A stretch of DNA of 64,000 bases from Proteiniclasticum sediminis (GTDB lineage Bacteria; Bacillota; Clostridia; Clostridiales; Clostridiaceae): contig NZ_JAGSCS010000014.1 in the NCBI RefSeq assembly GCF_018128025.1, positions 1 to 64,000 on the forward strand. The letters are read 5' to 3'. The notes beneath the pieces are model-generated. The model saw nothing but the letters and a program-made list of their open reading frames with translations. It did no database searches and was not told the DNA's origin. Position numbers and translations under genes: made by a program. Below, piece after piece: positions 6,148 to 14,094 of this stretch (its first letter is position 1; each line of letters starts with the position of its first letter).

Positions 6148-8892
6148 ATGAAGATTGATATTAAACCCAAGTTTTTCCGGAACATCCATCTGAAGGACAA
6201 CAAGAAAATTTATCTGATCCTCGTGGCCATCCTTCTGGGCATCATCGTCCTCTTCAGTTCCACGGATGTCATTGCCAACCTCCAGTGGTTTGAGGAAGTG
6301 GGCTACACCCGGACCTATCTGACCCGGGCCCTGGCCGTGACCAGTCTCACCCTGCCGATTTTCCTGCTGCTTTTTGGCATCTCCATGTTTTATTACCTGA
6401 GCATCGCCCGAAAATATGATCAGGTGAGCTATCCGGCGCCCACCAAAGAGTACAGCAAAAAGCGGGACCGCATCGTGTATATCTCCTCCGCCGTGTTCTT
6501 CCTGGTTTTGGCCTATGGCCTGGCCCAGGACAACTGGTATATCATTTTGCAGTTCTTCAACAGCGTGGATTTCCAGAAGACGGATCCCCTTTTCGGAAAG
6601 GACATTTCCTTCTATGTGTTCCGTCTTCCGCTCTACAATCTTCTCATCTCCATGGCCATCTCCGTGGTTCTTCTCCTCATCATCGCCACGGTGGTCATCT
6701 ATCTCTTCATCTCCGCCAAGAGCTCCCTGAACCGGATGAACCTTCGCAATGCCAAGGGCATTCTACATGTCATGAAGACCGGGTTTATTCAGTTTGCGGG
6801 CAAGTCCCTGGCCATGCTCATCTCCCTCTACCTTCTCCTTTTGGCCGCCCGGTGGTACATTGACTCCTTCTATGTCATGTACAACGCCACGGGGGTGGTC
6901 TATGGCCCAGGCTATACCGACGCAAAAATCAATGTGCCCTTCCTCCGGATCCTGGCTCTGCTTTCCGTTGCCGCAGCCGTCATTGTGTCTGTCGGCATTC
7001 TGAAGCGCAACATGAAGCTCATCGCCTATCCCGTTTTCCTCATGCTCGGCCTCAGCCTGGTCCGCGTTGTGGCGGTGCTGGCGGTGCAGGGACTGGTGGT
7101 GAATCCCAACCAGCTGGAGAGGGAGAGACCCTATATTGAGAATAATATCCGCATGACCCGCCAGGCCTTCGGCATCAATGATGTGGAAATCCGCCAGTTT
7201 GAAGCGGATAAAGAGATCCCCTTCAGCGACATCACGGCCAACCGGGATGTGGTGGACAGCATCAAGGTGAATTCCTACAAGCACACCCTGGACTTTATCC
7301 GTCAGGCCCAGGTCATCCGCGGATACTACGACTTCCAGGATGTGGATGTGGACCGGTACACGATCAACGGGGCGAAGAAGCAGATCTTCCTGTCCGCCCG
7401 GGAAATCGACACCAGTCTCATTTCCCCGGCCACCTGGCAAAATACCCATCTTTTCTACACCCACGGCTACGGGCTGGTCATGACAGACTCCAGTACCGTC
7501 ACCGCCCAGGGACAGCCGGATTTTCTCATGAAGGACATCCCCACCAATAACAGCACGGACCTGGACATCACCAATCCCCGGATCTATTTTGGGGAATTTA
7601 CAAACAGCTACATCATCGTCAATACGAATCTGGATGAGTTCGACTACCCCCGGGGCGGCGAAAACGAGAATTACCGCTACACGGGTACGGCCGGAATTCC
7701 CCTGAATTTCTTCAATAAGATCCTCTACGCCATCCAAGAGGGGGAGCCGAAAATTTTCATCTCCTCCCTCATCGAAAGTGACTCCAAGATTCTCTGGCGC
7801 CGAAATATCCGGGCCCGGGTAGAAACCATCGCCCCTTTCCTCACCTATGACCAGGATCCTTATCTGGTGGTCAGCGAAGGAAAGCTTTTCTGGATGATGG
7901 ATGCCTATACCGTCTCGGACCGCTATCCCAACGCCCTGGTGTTCAACGGCATCAACTACATCCGAAACTCCGTGAAGGTCACGGTGGATGCCTATACCGG
8001 CGAGGTGAAGTTCTATCTCTCAGATCCCGAGGATCCCATCGCCCAGAGCTACAACCGAATCTTCGGTGGCCTGTTCCAGGATCTTGATACCATGCCGGAA
8101 GGTCTTCGGGCCCATATCAAGTATCCGGAGGACCTCTTTGCCCTCCAGACCACGGTTTTGGAACGCTACCATGTGACGGACCCCAACATCTTCTATAACG
8201 GGGAAGATGTATGGGAGAAATCCAAGGTGACCACTACTAACCAGGAAGAACGTTCCGCCCAGGAGCCCTATACCCTCTTTACCTCCTTCGGGGATTCCGA
8301 TGACCTGGAGCTGGTCTTTACGGAGTACTACACCGTCAAGGGTAAGGAGAACATGGTGGCCATCGTCAATGTGCGCATGGAAGGGGAGCATTACGGAAAC
8401 CTTCTTGAATACAAGTTCCCGCCCCAGAAAACCGTGTCCAGCCCCTACCTTTTCCGCAACCGGATGAACCAGGATGCGGAGATCTCCAAGGAGCTGTCCC
8501 TTCTGGACAGCGGCGGATCTTCCGTGGAGTTCGGGGATATGGTCATCACCCCCATCGGAAACTCCCTGCTCTATGTGGTCCCCATTTATCTTGTGGCGGA
8601 CGGGGGCAGCAGCATTCCCGAAATCAAGCGTTTTGTCATGTCCAACGACGAGGAGATCGTCATTGCGGATACCTTTGAAGGAGCCCTGAATCTGCTCTTT
8701 AAAGGCCAAACCGGCGAAGAGCCCCAGACCCCGGGCGAAGGTCCCGTGAACGGGGAGCTGGCCGCCAAGGCCAATGAACTGTTTGCCCAGGCCATCGAGG
8801 CGCAGCGCGCCGGAAACTGGGCTGAGTATGGAAGACTCATGGATGAGCTGGAGCGTGTTCTCCAAGCCATGCTGGAGTCCAAGGAGGAATAG
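6148..8892 (+). CDS. UPF0182 family large membrane protein
   Basis: 914 aa. The N-terminal third holds about seven transmembrane segments (for example near residues 20-38, 60-82, 110-128, 165-190 and 220-240), followed by a large outside domain rich in conserved motifs such as LQWFEEVGYT (about 45-54), RPYIENNI (about 326) and YTGTAGIPL. This is the COG1615/UPF0182 family, of unknown function. The C-terminal ~50 residues (PGEGPVNGELAAKANELFAQ and on) look like the amphipathic tail common in the family. An AGGAG site precedes the ATG; the next gene starts 2 bp after the stop. Confidence 0.9.
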   Translation: MKIDIKPKFFRNIHLKDNKKIYLILVAILLGIIVLFSSTDVIANLQWFEEVGYTRTYLTRALAVTSLTLPIFLLLFGISMFYYLSIARKYDQVSYPAPTKEYSKKRDRIVYISSAVFFLVLAYGLAQDNWYIILQFFNSVDFQKTDPLFGKDISFYVFRLPLYNLLISMAISVVLLLIIATVVIYLFISAKSSLNRMNLRNAKGILHVMKTGFIQFAGKSLAMLISLYLLLLAARWYIDSFYVMYNATGVVYGPGYTDAKINVPFLRILALLSVAAAVIVSVGILKRNMKLIAYPVFLMLGLSLVRVVAVLAVQGLVVNPNQLERERPYIENNIRMTRQAFGINDVEIRQFEADKEIPFSDITANRDVVDSIKVNSYKHTLDFIRQAQVIRGYYDFQDVDVDRYTINGAKKQIFLSAREIDTSLISPATWQNTHLFYTHGYGLVMTDSSTVTAQGQPDFLMKDIPTNNSTDLDITNPRIYFGEFTNSYIIVNTNLDEFDYPRGGENENYRYTGTAGIPLNFFNKILYAIQEGEPKIFISSLIESDSKILWRRNIRARVETIAPFLTYDQDPYLVVSEGKLFWMMDAYTVSDRYPNALVFNGINYIRNSVKVTVDAYTGEVKFYLSDPEDPIAQSYNRIFGGLFQDLDTMPEGLRAHIKYPEDLFALQTTVLERYHVTDPNIFYNGEDVWEKSKVTTTNQEERSAQEPYTLFTSFGDSDDLELVFTEYYTVKGKENMVAIVNVRMEGEHYGNLLEYKFPPQKTVSSPYLFRNRMNQDAEISKELSLLDSGGSSVEFGDMVITPIGNSLLYVVPIYLVADGGSSIPEIKRFVMSNDEEIVIADTFEGALNLLFKGQTGEEPQTPGEGPVNGELAAKANELFAQAIEAQRAGNWAEYGRLMDELERVLQAMLESKEE

Positions 8893-8893
8893 T

Positions 8894-10279
8894 ATGGATT
8901 ATGATGTGGTGATCCTAGGCGGCGGTCTCATCGGCTGCTCCATGGCCTATGAGCTGTGCAAATATAATCTCAACATCGCTCTCATCGAAAAGAATTTTGA
9001 TATCGCCGAGGATGTGGCGCTCTTTAACGCCTCCCTCATTCTCGACGGCAAGGACATCGAGGACGAGGAGGCTTACCGGCTGATCCGGGAAAGCAGCCGG
9101 AACCTGGACCGTCTTTCAGAGGAGCTGGATGTGTTCTACCAGAAGGTACCCTCCTTTACGATTTACCCCACCCGGGAGCTGGCGGAAAAAGCCATGCAGC
9201 GGGCAAAGGAGCGAAAAATTCCGGGGCTTTCCCTCATGACGGGGAAAGAAGCGGCCAAGGTCAACCATAACCTGAAGCCGGAGGATGCGTTTGTCATCTA
9301 TTCGGAGAACACCGGAGTTATCTCCCCCTACGACTATGCCACCGCCATGGCGGAAATTGCCTACGACAATGGGGTGAGTTTCCGGCTGGAGGAGGAGGTG
9401 CTGGACATCCAGACCCAGTCCCGGGGCGGGATCAAGGTCACAACGAATAAAAACAAGTACAGCTCCCGGGTGGTGGTCCGCACCACCTTTGGGGACAAGT
9501 ACACCATCAAGGAAGATGCCCAGACCGTGGGCTCCCGGGATATCCTGGAGAATATGCTCATCGAGAAGGATTTTGCCACGGATGTGAAGCAGATCATCAC
9601 GAAGTACAAGGAGAACGGCGACGTCATTACGCTGCTGCCTACCTCCACCAACAAGCTCCTGGCCAGTCTCCAGACGAGCAAGTCCAAGGAGTTTTCCCAG
9701 ATGAAGAAGGAAGTGGAAGGCATCATCGGGCCCTTCCCGCCGGAACGGGTGGATATCCTCAATGAAAACCGCTTCTGGTCGGAACCCATCCGCATTGACG
9801 ATGAGTACGCCAAGGAAGGCTACTTCCATATTCAGGCGAAGAACTATGCCCTGGATAATGTGCTCTCCGGCCTCACGGCGGATGCCGTGGAGATGGTGAT
9901 GAAGCACTTCAAGGCCACGGCCAACAATGACTTTGAAGGAAAACGCCGCAAGTACTACCGTTTCCGGGAAATGACGGATAAGGAGCGCAATGAGATCATC
10001 GCCATCGACCCCAAGTACGGACAGATGGTTTGTCTCTGTTCCAATGTGACGGAAGGGGAAATCGTGGATTCCATTCGGCGACCCATGGGAGCCCGCACGG
10101 TGGAGGGAGTCCGCCGAAGAACGGGTACGGTCTTTGGCCGCTGCCAGGGGTCTTACTGCCTGACCAAGGTGATTCGGATCCTTGCCCGGGAGCTCCACAA
10201 GAGCCCCATGGAAATCATGAATGACCGGAAGAACTCCCAAATCATATCCGCCCGCATCAAGGAATTTGATTCCATGTAA
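8894..10279 (+). CDS. FAD-dependent oxidoreductase with C-terminal BFD-like [2Fe-2S] domain
   Basis: The 461-aa protein has the Rossmann FAD motif GGGLIG at 9-14 and a DAO/GlpA-like fold, then a C-terminal BFD-like (Fer2_BFD) domain with C380, C382, C417 and C422. This resembles the GlpA-like members found with GlpB/GlpC-like partners in anaerobes. Substrate is not evident; glycerol-3-phosphate or an amino/hydroxy acid are possible. The ATG at 8894 was chosen over upstream codons because GGAGGA is correctly placed and the UPF0182 gene ends at 8892. The 75-aa DUF1667-like gene follows 10 bp later. Confidence 0.8.
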   Translation: MDYDVVILGGGLIGCSMAYELCKYNLNIALIEKNFDIAEDVALFNASLILDGKDIEDEEAYRLIRESSRNLDRLSEELDVFYQKVPSFTIYPTRELAEKAMQRAKERKIPGLSLMTGKEAAKVNHNLKPEDAFVIYSENTGVISPYDYATAMAEIAYDNGVSFRLEEEVLDIQTQSRGGIKVTTNKNKYSSRVVVRTTFGDKYTIKEDAQTVGSRDILENMLIEKDFATDVKQIITKYKENGDVITLLPTSTNKLLASLQTSKSKEFSQMKKEVEGIIGPFPPERVDILNENRFWSEPIRIDDEYAKEGYFHIQAKNYALDNVLSGLTADAVEMVMKHFKATANNDFEGKRRKYYRFREMTDKERNEIIAIDPKYGQMVCLCSNVTEGEIVDSIRRPMGARTVEGVRRRTGTVFGRCQGSYCLTKVIRILARELHKSPMEIMNDRKNSQIISARIKEFDSM

Positions 10280-10289
10280 GGAGAGAGCC

Positions 10290-10517
10290 ATGAAGAAGGA
10301 ATACTATACCAGCGTCATCCGCATCAAGGGATCCCAAAACCACAGCATGGTTCCCGTGCGCAGCGACGAACCCGTGTCCCATGACCGGTTCATCGAGATC
10401 TCCAAGGTGCTGTCGAGGATCTATGTGGGGGTCCCCTTAAAGCGTGGGGACATCATCTGCAATAACATCCTGAACATGGGCGTCAACATCATTGTCACGA
10501 AGTCCATCGACAGTTGA
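10290..10517 (+). CDS. Short DUF1667-like protein (C-terminal half only)
   Basis: 75 aa. The region MVPVRSDEPVSHDRF through LKRGDIICNNILNMG resembles the C-terminal part of DUF1667 proteins, which accompany GlpA-like oxidoreductases. Members are usually about 120 aa with an N-terminal CxxC-type cysteine cluster. Here that half is absent; only one Cys remains. GGAGAGAG precedes the ATG, so this is a real start and not a truncated frame. It likely partners the adjacent oxidoreductase. Family assignment is from memory of the consensus and is moderate. Confidence 0.6.
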   Translation: MKKEYYTSVIRIKGSQNHSMVPVRSDEPVSHDRFIEISKVLSRIYVGVPLKRGDIICNNILNMGVNIIVTKSIDS

Positions 10518-10542
10518 CCTTTCCCGGGGGAAGGGCTATAAT
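10514..10542 (+). promoter_or_regulatory. Promoter of T-box-serS
   Basis: TTGACC (10514-10519), 17-bp spacer, TATAAT (10537-10542). The -35 overlaps the stop codon of the preceding gene. Start expected near 10549. Confidence 0.85.
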
Positions 10543-10548
10543 AAGTTG

Positions 10549-10766
10549 AAATTAAACCGTTGACGAGAACAGTACCATAAAGAAGAACCTTCAGAGAGCA
10601 GATGGCTGGTGAGAATCTGCGGTTTTAACTTTTGGGAATCCGCCTCCGAGGGACTGCTAACCACAGTACGGTCCAAGCCGTTATCTTGTTGAGGATGGAG
10701 GAATCCGTCGAATTAGGGTGGCACCGCGAGTCATATCGTCCCTGGGGAATGATATGACTCTTTTTT
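10549..10766 (+). promoter_or_regulatory. T-box riboswitch (serine)
   Basis: The T-box core AGGGTGGCACCGCG is at 10715-10728. Upstream are the Stem I elements: ACAGTA on the 5' side, CAGAGAG distally, and GGGAATCC on the 3' side, giving loop E (AGTA/GAA) and a likely UCC (Ser) specifier at about 10639-10641. The terminator GAGTCATATC/GATATGACTC spans 10728-10760 and is followed by six T. Uncharged tRNA-Ser would stabilise the antiterminator and switch on serS. Confidence 0.93.
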
Positions 10767-10795
10767 ATACATTAAAATCAAAAGGAGTGAGCCAA

Positions 10796-12073
10796 ATGCT
10801 GGATATTAAACGCATTCGTGAAAATACGGAAGAGATCAAGAATCTCATGAGGGACCGGGGAGAAAGCCTGGACCTGGGAGACTTTGACAAGGTGGTGAGC
10901 CTGGATGAGGATCGCCGTCTAACCCTGGTGGAGGTGGAGTCTGCCAAGGCCCGCAAGAATCAGGTTTCTGCAGAGATTCCCAAGAAGAAGAAAGCCGGGG
11001 AAGATGTGACGGACATCATGGCCGAGATGAAGACCCTGGGTGAAACCATCAAGGAGCTGGACAATAAGGTCAAGAGCCTCGATGAGGAGATCGAATATAT
11101 TATGCTTCGTCTCCCCAATATTCCCCATGAGAATGTTCCTAATGGAAATACCGATGAGGACAATGTGGAGGAGCGAAAATGGGGCGAGATTCCCACGTTC
11201 ACCTTTGACCCCAAAGCCCACTGGGATATTGGCACTGACCTGAACATCCTGGACTTTGAACGGGCCGGAAAGATCACCGGTTCCCGGTTCACGTTCCTCA
11301 AGGGCTTCGGTTCACGGCTGGAAAGAGCCATCATCAGCTATTTCATGGATACCCATTCCGATTACGGCTACACCGAAATCCTTCCGCCCTTCATGGTGAA
11401 CCGGGCATCCATGACCGGTACTGGCCAGCTGCCGAAGTTTGAGGAAGATGCCTTTAAACTCACGGAGAATGACTACTTCCTGATCCCCACCGCTGAGGTT
11501 CCGGTGACCAACATGTACCGGAATGAAACCTTCACAGCGGAAGAGCTGCCCATCAAGCATGTGGCTTACTCTGCCTGCTTCCGTGCTGAAGCAGGATCTG
11601 CGGGAAGAGATACCCGTGGGCTTATCCGTCAGCATCAGTTTAACAAGGTGGAGCTGGTGAAGTTCACGAGGCCCGAAGATTCCTATTCGGAGCTGGAACT
11701 CCTGGTGAAGGATGCGGAACGCGTACTTCAGGGACTGGGCCTGCCTTATCGTGTCGTACGCATCTGCAAGGGAGATCTGGGCTTCACCGCTGCGCTGAAG
11801 TATGACCTGGAAGTCTGGATGCCTAGCTACAACCGTTATGTGGAGATTTCCAGCTGTTCTAACTTCGAGGACTTCCAGTCCAGAAGAATCAACATCAAAT
11901 ATAAGGAAACTCCCAAGGACAAGCCCAAGTTTGTCCATACCCTCAACGGATCCGGCGTAGCCATTGGAAGAACCATGGCGGCCATTCTGGAGAATTTCCA
12001 GAACGAAGATGGAACCGTGACGATCCCCGAAGTGCTGAGACCTTACCTCAAGGGTGAGGAGCTCATCAAGTAA
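10796..12073 (+). CDS. serS: Seryl-tRNA synthetase
   Basis: The 425-aa class II synthetase charges tRNA-Ser with serine. N-terminal residues ~1-105 form the long antiparallel coiled coil that holds the tRNA variable arm. Motif 2 ([17 protein letters not shown]) and motif 3 ([16 protein letters not shown]) are intact. The ATG at 10796 follows AAAGGAGTGA; upstream in-frame codons fall in the T-box terminator. A tRNA-Ser gene lies 125 bp downstream, a functional neighbour with its own promoter. Confidence 0.97.
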   Translation: MLDIKRIRENTEEIKNLMRDRGESLDLGDFDKVVSLDEDRRLTLVEVESAKARKNQVSAEIPKKKKAGEDVTDIMAEMKTLGETIKELDNKVKSLDEEIEYIMLRLPNIPHENVPNGNTDEDNVEERKWGEIPTFTFDPKAHWDIGTDLNILDFERAGKITGSRFTFLKGFGSRLERAIISYFMDTHSDYGYTEILPPFMVNRASMTGTGQLPKFEEDAFKLTENDYFLIPTAEVPVTNMYRNETFTAEELPIKHVAYSACFRAEAGSAGRDTRGLIRQHQFNKVELVKFTRPEDSYSELELLVKDAERVLQGLGLPYRVVRICKGDLGFTAALKYDLEVWMPSYNRYVEISSCSNFEDFQSRRINIKYKETPKDKPKFVHTLNGSGVAIGRTMAAILENFQNEDGTVTIPEVLRPYLKGEELIK

Positions 12074-12086
12074 GAAACAGAGCTGC

Positions 12087-12116
12087 AAGAGCAAGGGAAA
12101 ACCCTTGCTCTTTTCC
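12087..12116 (+). terminator. Terminator of serS
   Basis: AAGAGCAAGGG-AAAA-CCCTTGCTCTT hairpin with a short T-run. Confidence 0.85.
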
Positions 12117-12149
12117 ATGCCATCCCAGTCGTCTCAAGGCCGATTTCCG

Positions 12150-12178
12150 TTGACAGTCATTTTTATAGTTGATATAAT
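12150..12178 (+). promoter_or_regulatory. Promoter of tRNA-Ser
   Basis: TTGACA (12150-12155), 17-bp spacer, TATAAT (12173-12178), 19 bp before the tRNA. Confidence 0.85.
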
Positions 12179-12197
12179 AAACGTTGTCGCAGACTAT

Positions 12198-12288
12198 GGA
12201 GAGATGGTCGAGCTGGTTTAAGGCACCGGTCTTGAAAACCGACGTACTCGAAAGGGTACCAAGGGTTCGAATCCCTTTCTCTCCGCCA
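12198..12288 (+). tRNA. tRNA-Ser (TGA)
   Basis: A 91-nt class II tRNA: acceptor GGAGAGA/TCTCTCC, anticodon loop CTTGAAA (TGA), long variable arm CGTACTCGAAAGGGTACC, encoded CCA. It is followed at 12297-12348 by a terminator. Confidence 0.96.
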
Positions 12289-12296
12289 TAGACAAA

Positions 12297-12348
12297 GAGA
12301 TCTGAAACCAAGTAAGAGCAATTCTTACCGGGGTTCAGATCTTTTTTT
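12297..12348 (+). terminator. Terminator of tRNA-Ser
   Basis: AGATCTGAA.../...TTCAGATCT pair across an inner GTAAGA/TCTTAC hairpin and end in seven T residues. Confidence 0.8.
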
Positions 12349-12932
12349 GGAGTACTTTAGTAGATAAACATAGCCGAGACATAACGTCAAATTGCAATAG
12401 CATGAACAATTATTGATTATAGTTTGATCAGATTTACCATATAGTGAAGTTTCTTTTCAGCATTAAAAATTGTTGAGTTGAGCAGTAATTGTAATAATTC
12501 TCATTAGTTAAAAAAGAGTACAGCGTCACAAAGGAAAAATAGAAGATTATATACATATCTTTTCGCCCCCCTTTGATCTTCAAATATTTAAGCGGGATGA
12601 AGACTTTCCTATAGATATTTACGAATGAGGTTGGAGGGGTACCAAATTAAATACAAGCACGGGTATTGGTAAAGCTTCAGGTTATTCAGGATATCCCCTC
12701 TTTTACGAGTAAAAAAATTTGATGTTGCGATCTAATGATATAAATAATATATGGATAATATGTATTCAACCTCGAACTTCATCAGGATTAAATAGTTGCA
12801 AATCTATTTTGAATCTTCTAGTTTTATGATATGGTATATATAAATAATCAAAATAAAGAGTGTTTATAGAACGAAAAATTAATAATCATTAAAGTCTGTA
12901 ATTGTACATTATTAAGGAGGTTGTGAAGTAGA
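12349..12932. other. AT-rich noncoding stretch next to tRNA-Ser
   Basis: About 580 bp with clearly lower GC than the flanks. I see no RNA gene, no ORF with a ribosome site and no copy of the tRNA 3' end that would mark an attachment site. With the following nuclease gene it forms a low-GC block of about 1.6 kb, suggesting insertion of foreign DNA downstream of the tRNA gene. Confidence 0.5.
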
Positions 12933-13868
12933 ATGTCATTGGTAAGTATGTTAAAAGATAAAACCCCAAAATCAATAGAGTTGCAAAGAATTATTAGAAG
13001 CGTTTTGCCAAGCAAAAATCAGTTTACAACATTGAGCGGGGCAATGGCCTTTGATGCAAAAGCACTTCCTGTTACACCTTACAATTCGGATAATTTAAAA
13101 TATGCAGCATTAACGGGGACTGCTATTGAGTTAATGGCAAAGTATCACATTGGAAGAGCATCCCAAAGTAAACAAGAAAAGATAAAAGCACGGAACACAG
13201 GATTGGCAGTGCAAGGGCTAGAAATCTTGCAAAATACGTTGCCGATGGCAGAATTTAAAGAAATATACCAAGAATATAATAAAAATTATACGACAATACG
13301 CAATTACGTTGAAAATAAACCTGTAGAGATGGATGAGTTGATTAGTGCTGCAATGATATCATCAAAGTTAGAAAATTATAAGCGATCATTCAAGTTGCCA
13401 GAGAAACCTATACCGTATTTTATAGAAGACCTTCCAAGATCAGTTACCGAGGATCTTCGTGGTCTGTTTCAAGGGTTTTTGACAACTTTTGTGGATACGG
13501 GACTGATCCATGAGGGAGCAAACGTTGAGTACCATCCAATATTTGGTAAAGTTAGTCTAGCCGTTGGAGGAGCTGATGCAGATTTATATATCGATGGAAC
13601 GATGTATGACTTTAAAACGAGCAAAAATAGGGGCTATGAATGGCAAGAAGTCGCTCAGTTAATGGGGTATGCCCTCTTCTCGGATATTTCTTCCGAATTC
13701 TTTGAGCTTCATGAATCCGATAATAACAATGAATTTCCATATAAAACAGATCGAATTGGATTGTACAGAACAAGGTTTAATGAAATAGATTATTTTGAAC
13801 TCAGCAAAATCCCTTCCCAAGATTGGGATACAGCAAGGAGCGATTTAAAGAAATTGTTTCGACTTTAA
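12933..13868 (+). CDS. Stand-alone PD-(D/E)XK nuclease-superfamily protein
   Basis: 311 aa. The nuclease-like core is ADAD (D215, D217), YDFK (D226-x-K228) and QLMGY (Q242, Y246), the D...(D/E)xK...QxxxY arrangement of RecB/Cas4-type folds. An N-terminal GTAIELMAKYHIGRA segment (62-76) resembles the GTAFDYLLRF motif of a family of island-borne nucleases. AAGGAGG lies 12 bp before the ATG. The gene is AT-rich, alone, and sits between tRNA-Ser and adhE, so horizontal acquisition is likely. Role unknown; defence or DNA repair are guesses. Catalytic residues look intact. Confidence 0.7.
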   Translation: MSLVSMLKDKTPKSIELQRIIRSVLPSKNQFTTLSGAMAFDAKALPVTPYNSDNLKYAALTGTAIELMAKYHIGRASQSKQEKIKARNTGLAVQGLEILQNTLPMAEFKEIYQEYNKNYTTIRNYVENKPVEMDELISAAMISSKLENYKRSFKLPEKPIPYFIEDLPRSVTEDLRGLFQGFLTTFVDTGLIHEGANVEYHPIFGKVSLAVGGADADLYIDGTMYDFKTSKNRGYEWQEVAQLMGYALFSDISSEFFELHESDNNNEFPYKTDRIGLYRTRFNEIDYFELSKIPSQDWDTARSDLKKLFRL

Positions 13869-14036
13869 CCCGTAAAATTTGAAATAGTATGACACCTTAG
13901 ATACACCAATGTGTTTCTATTCTGCGGGTAAACAAAGGACATGGTTAGAGTGATCTTAGCAATCAAATTACTTAGAAAATAAATTTAGTAATCCGAGTTT
14001 GGATGCTGTTTGAGTTTTAGAATGATATATGATTTT

Positions 14037-14071
14037 AAAAGGAGATGCCCAAAGTGGACATCTCCTTTTTT
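14037..14071. terminator. Bidirectional terminator (adhE and nuclease gene)
   Basis: AAAAGGAGATG and CATCTCCTTTT form an 11-bp hairpin with T-runs readable on both strands. It ends adhE on the minus strand, 24 bp past its stop. Confidence 0.85.
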
Positions 14072-14094
14072 CCGTATCGGGGGGATACGTTCTA

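Noticed and set aside
9116-10291. 391-aa ORF antisense to the FAD oxidoreductase
   Set aside because: Shadow ORF over a conserved gene.
12066-12311. Minus-strand ORF of 81 aa over tRNA-Ser
   Set aside because: It is the antisense of the tRNA-Ser gene, a well-known source of false protein families (GEKGIRTLGT-type); no ribosome site.
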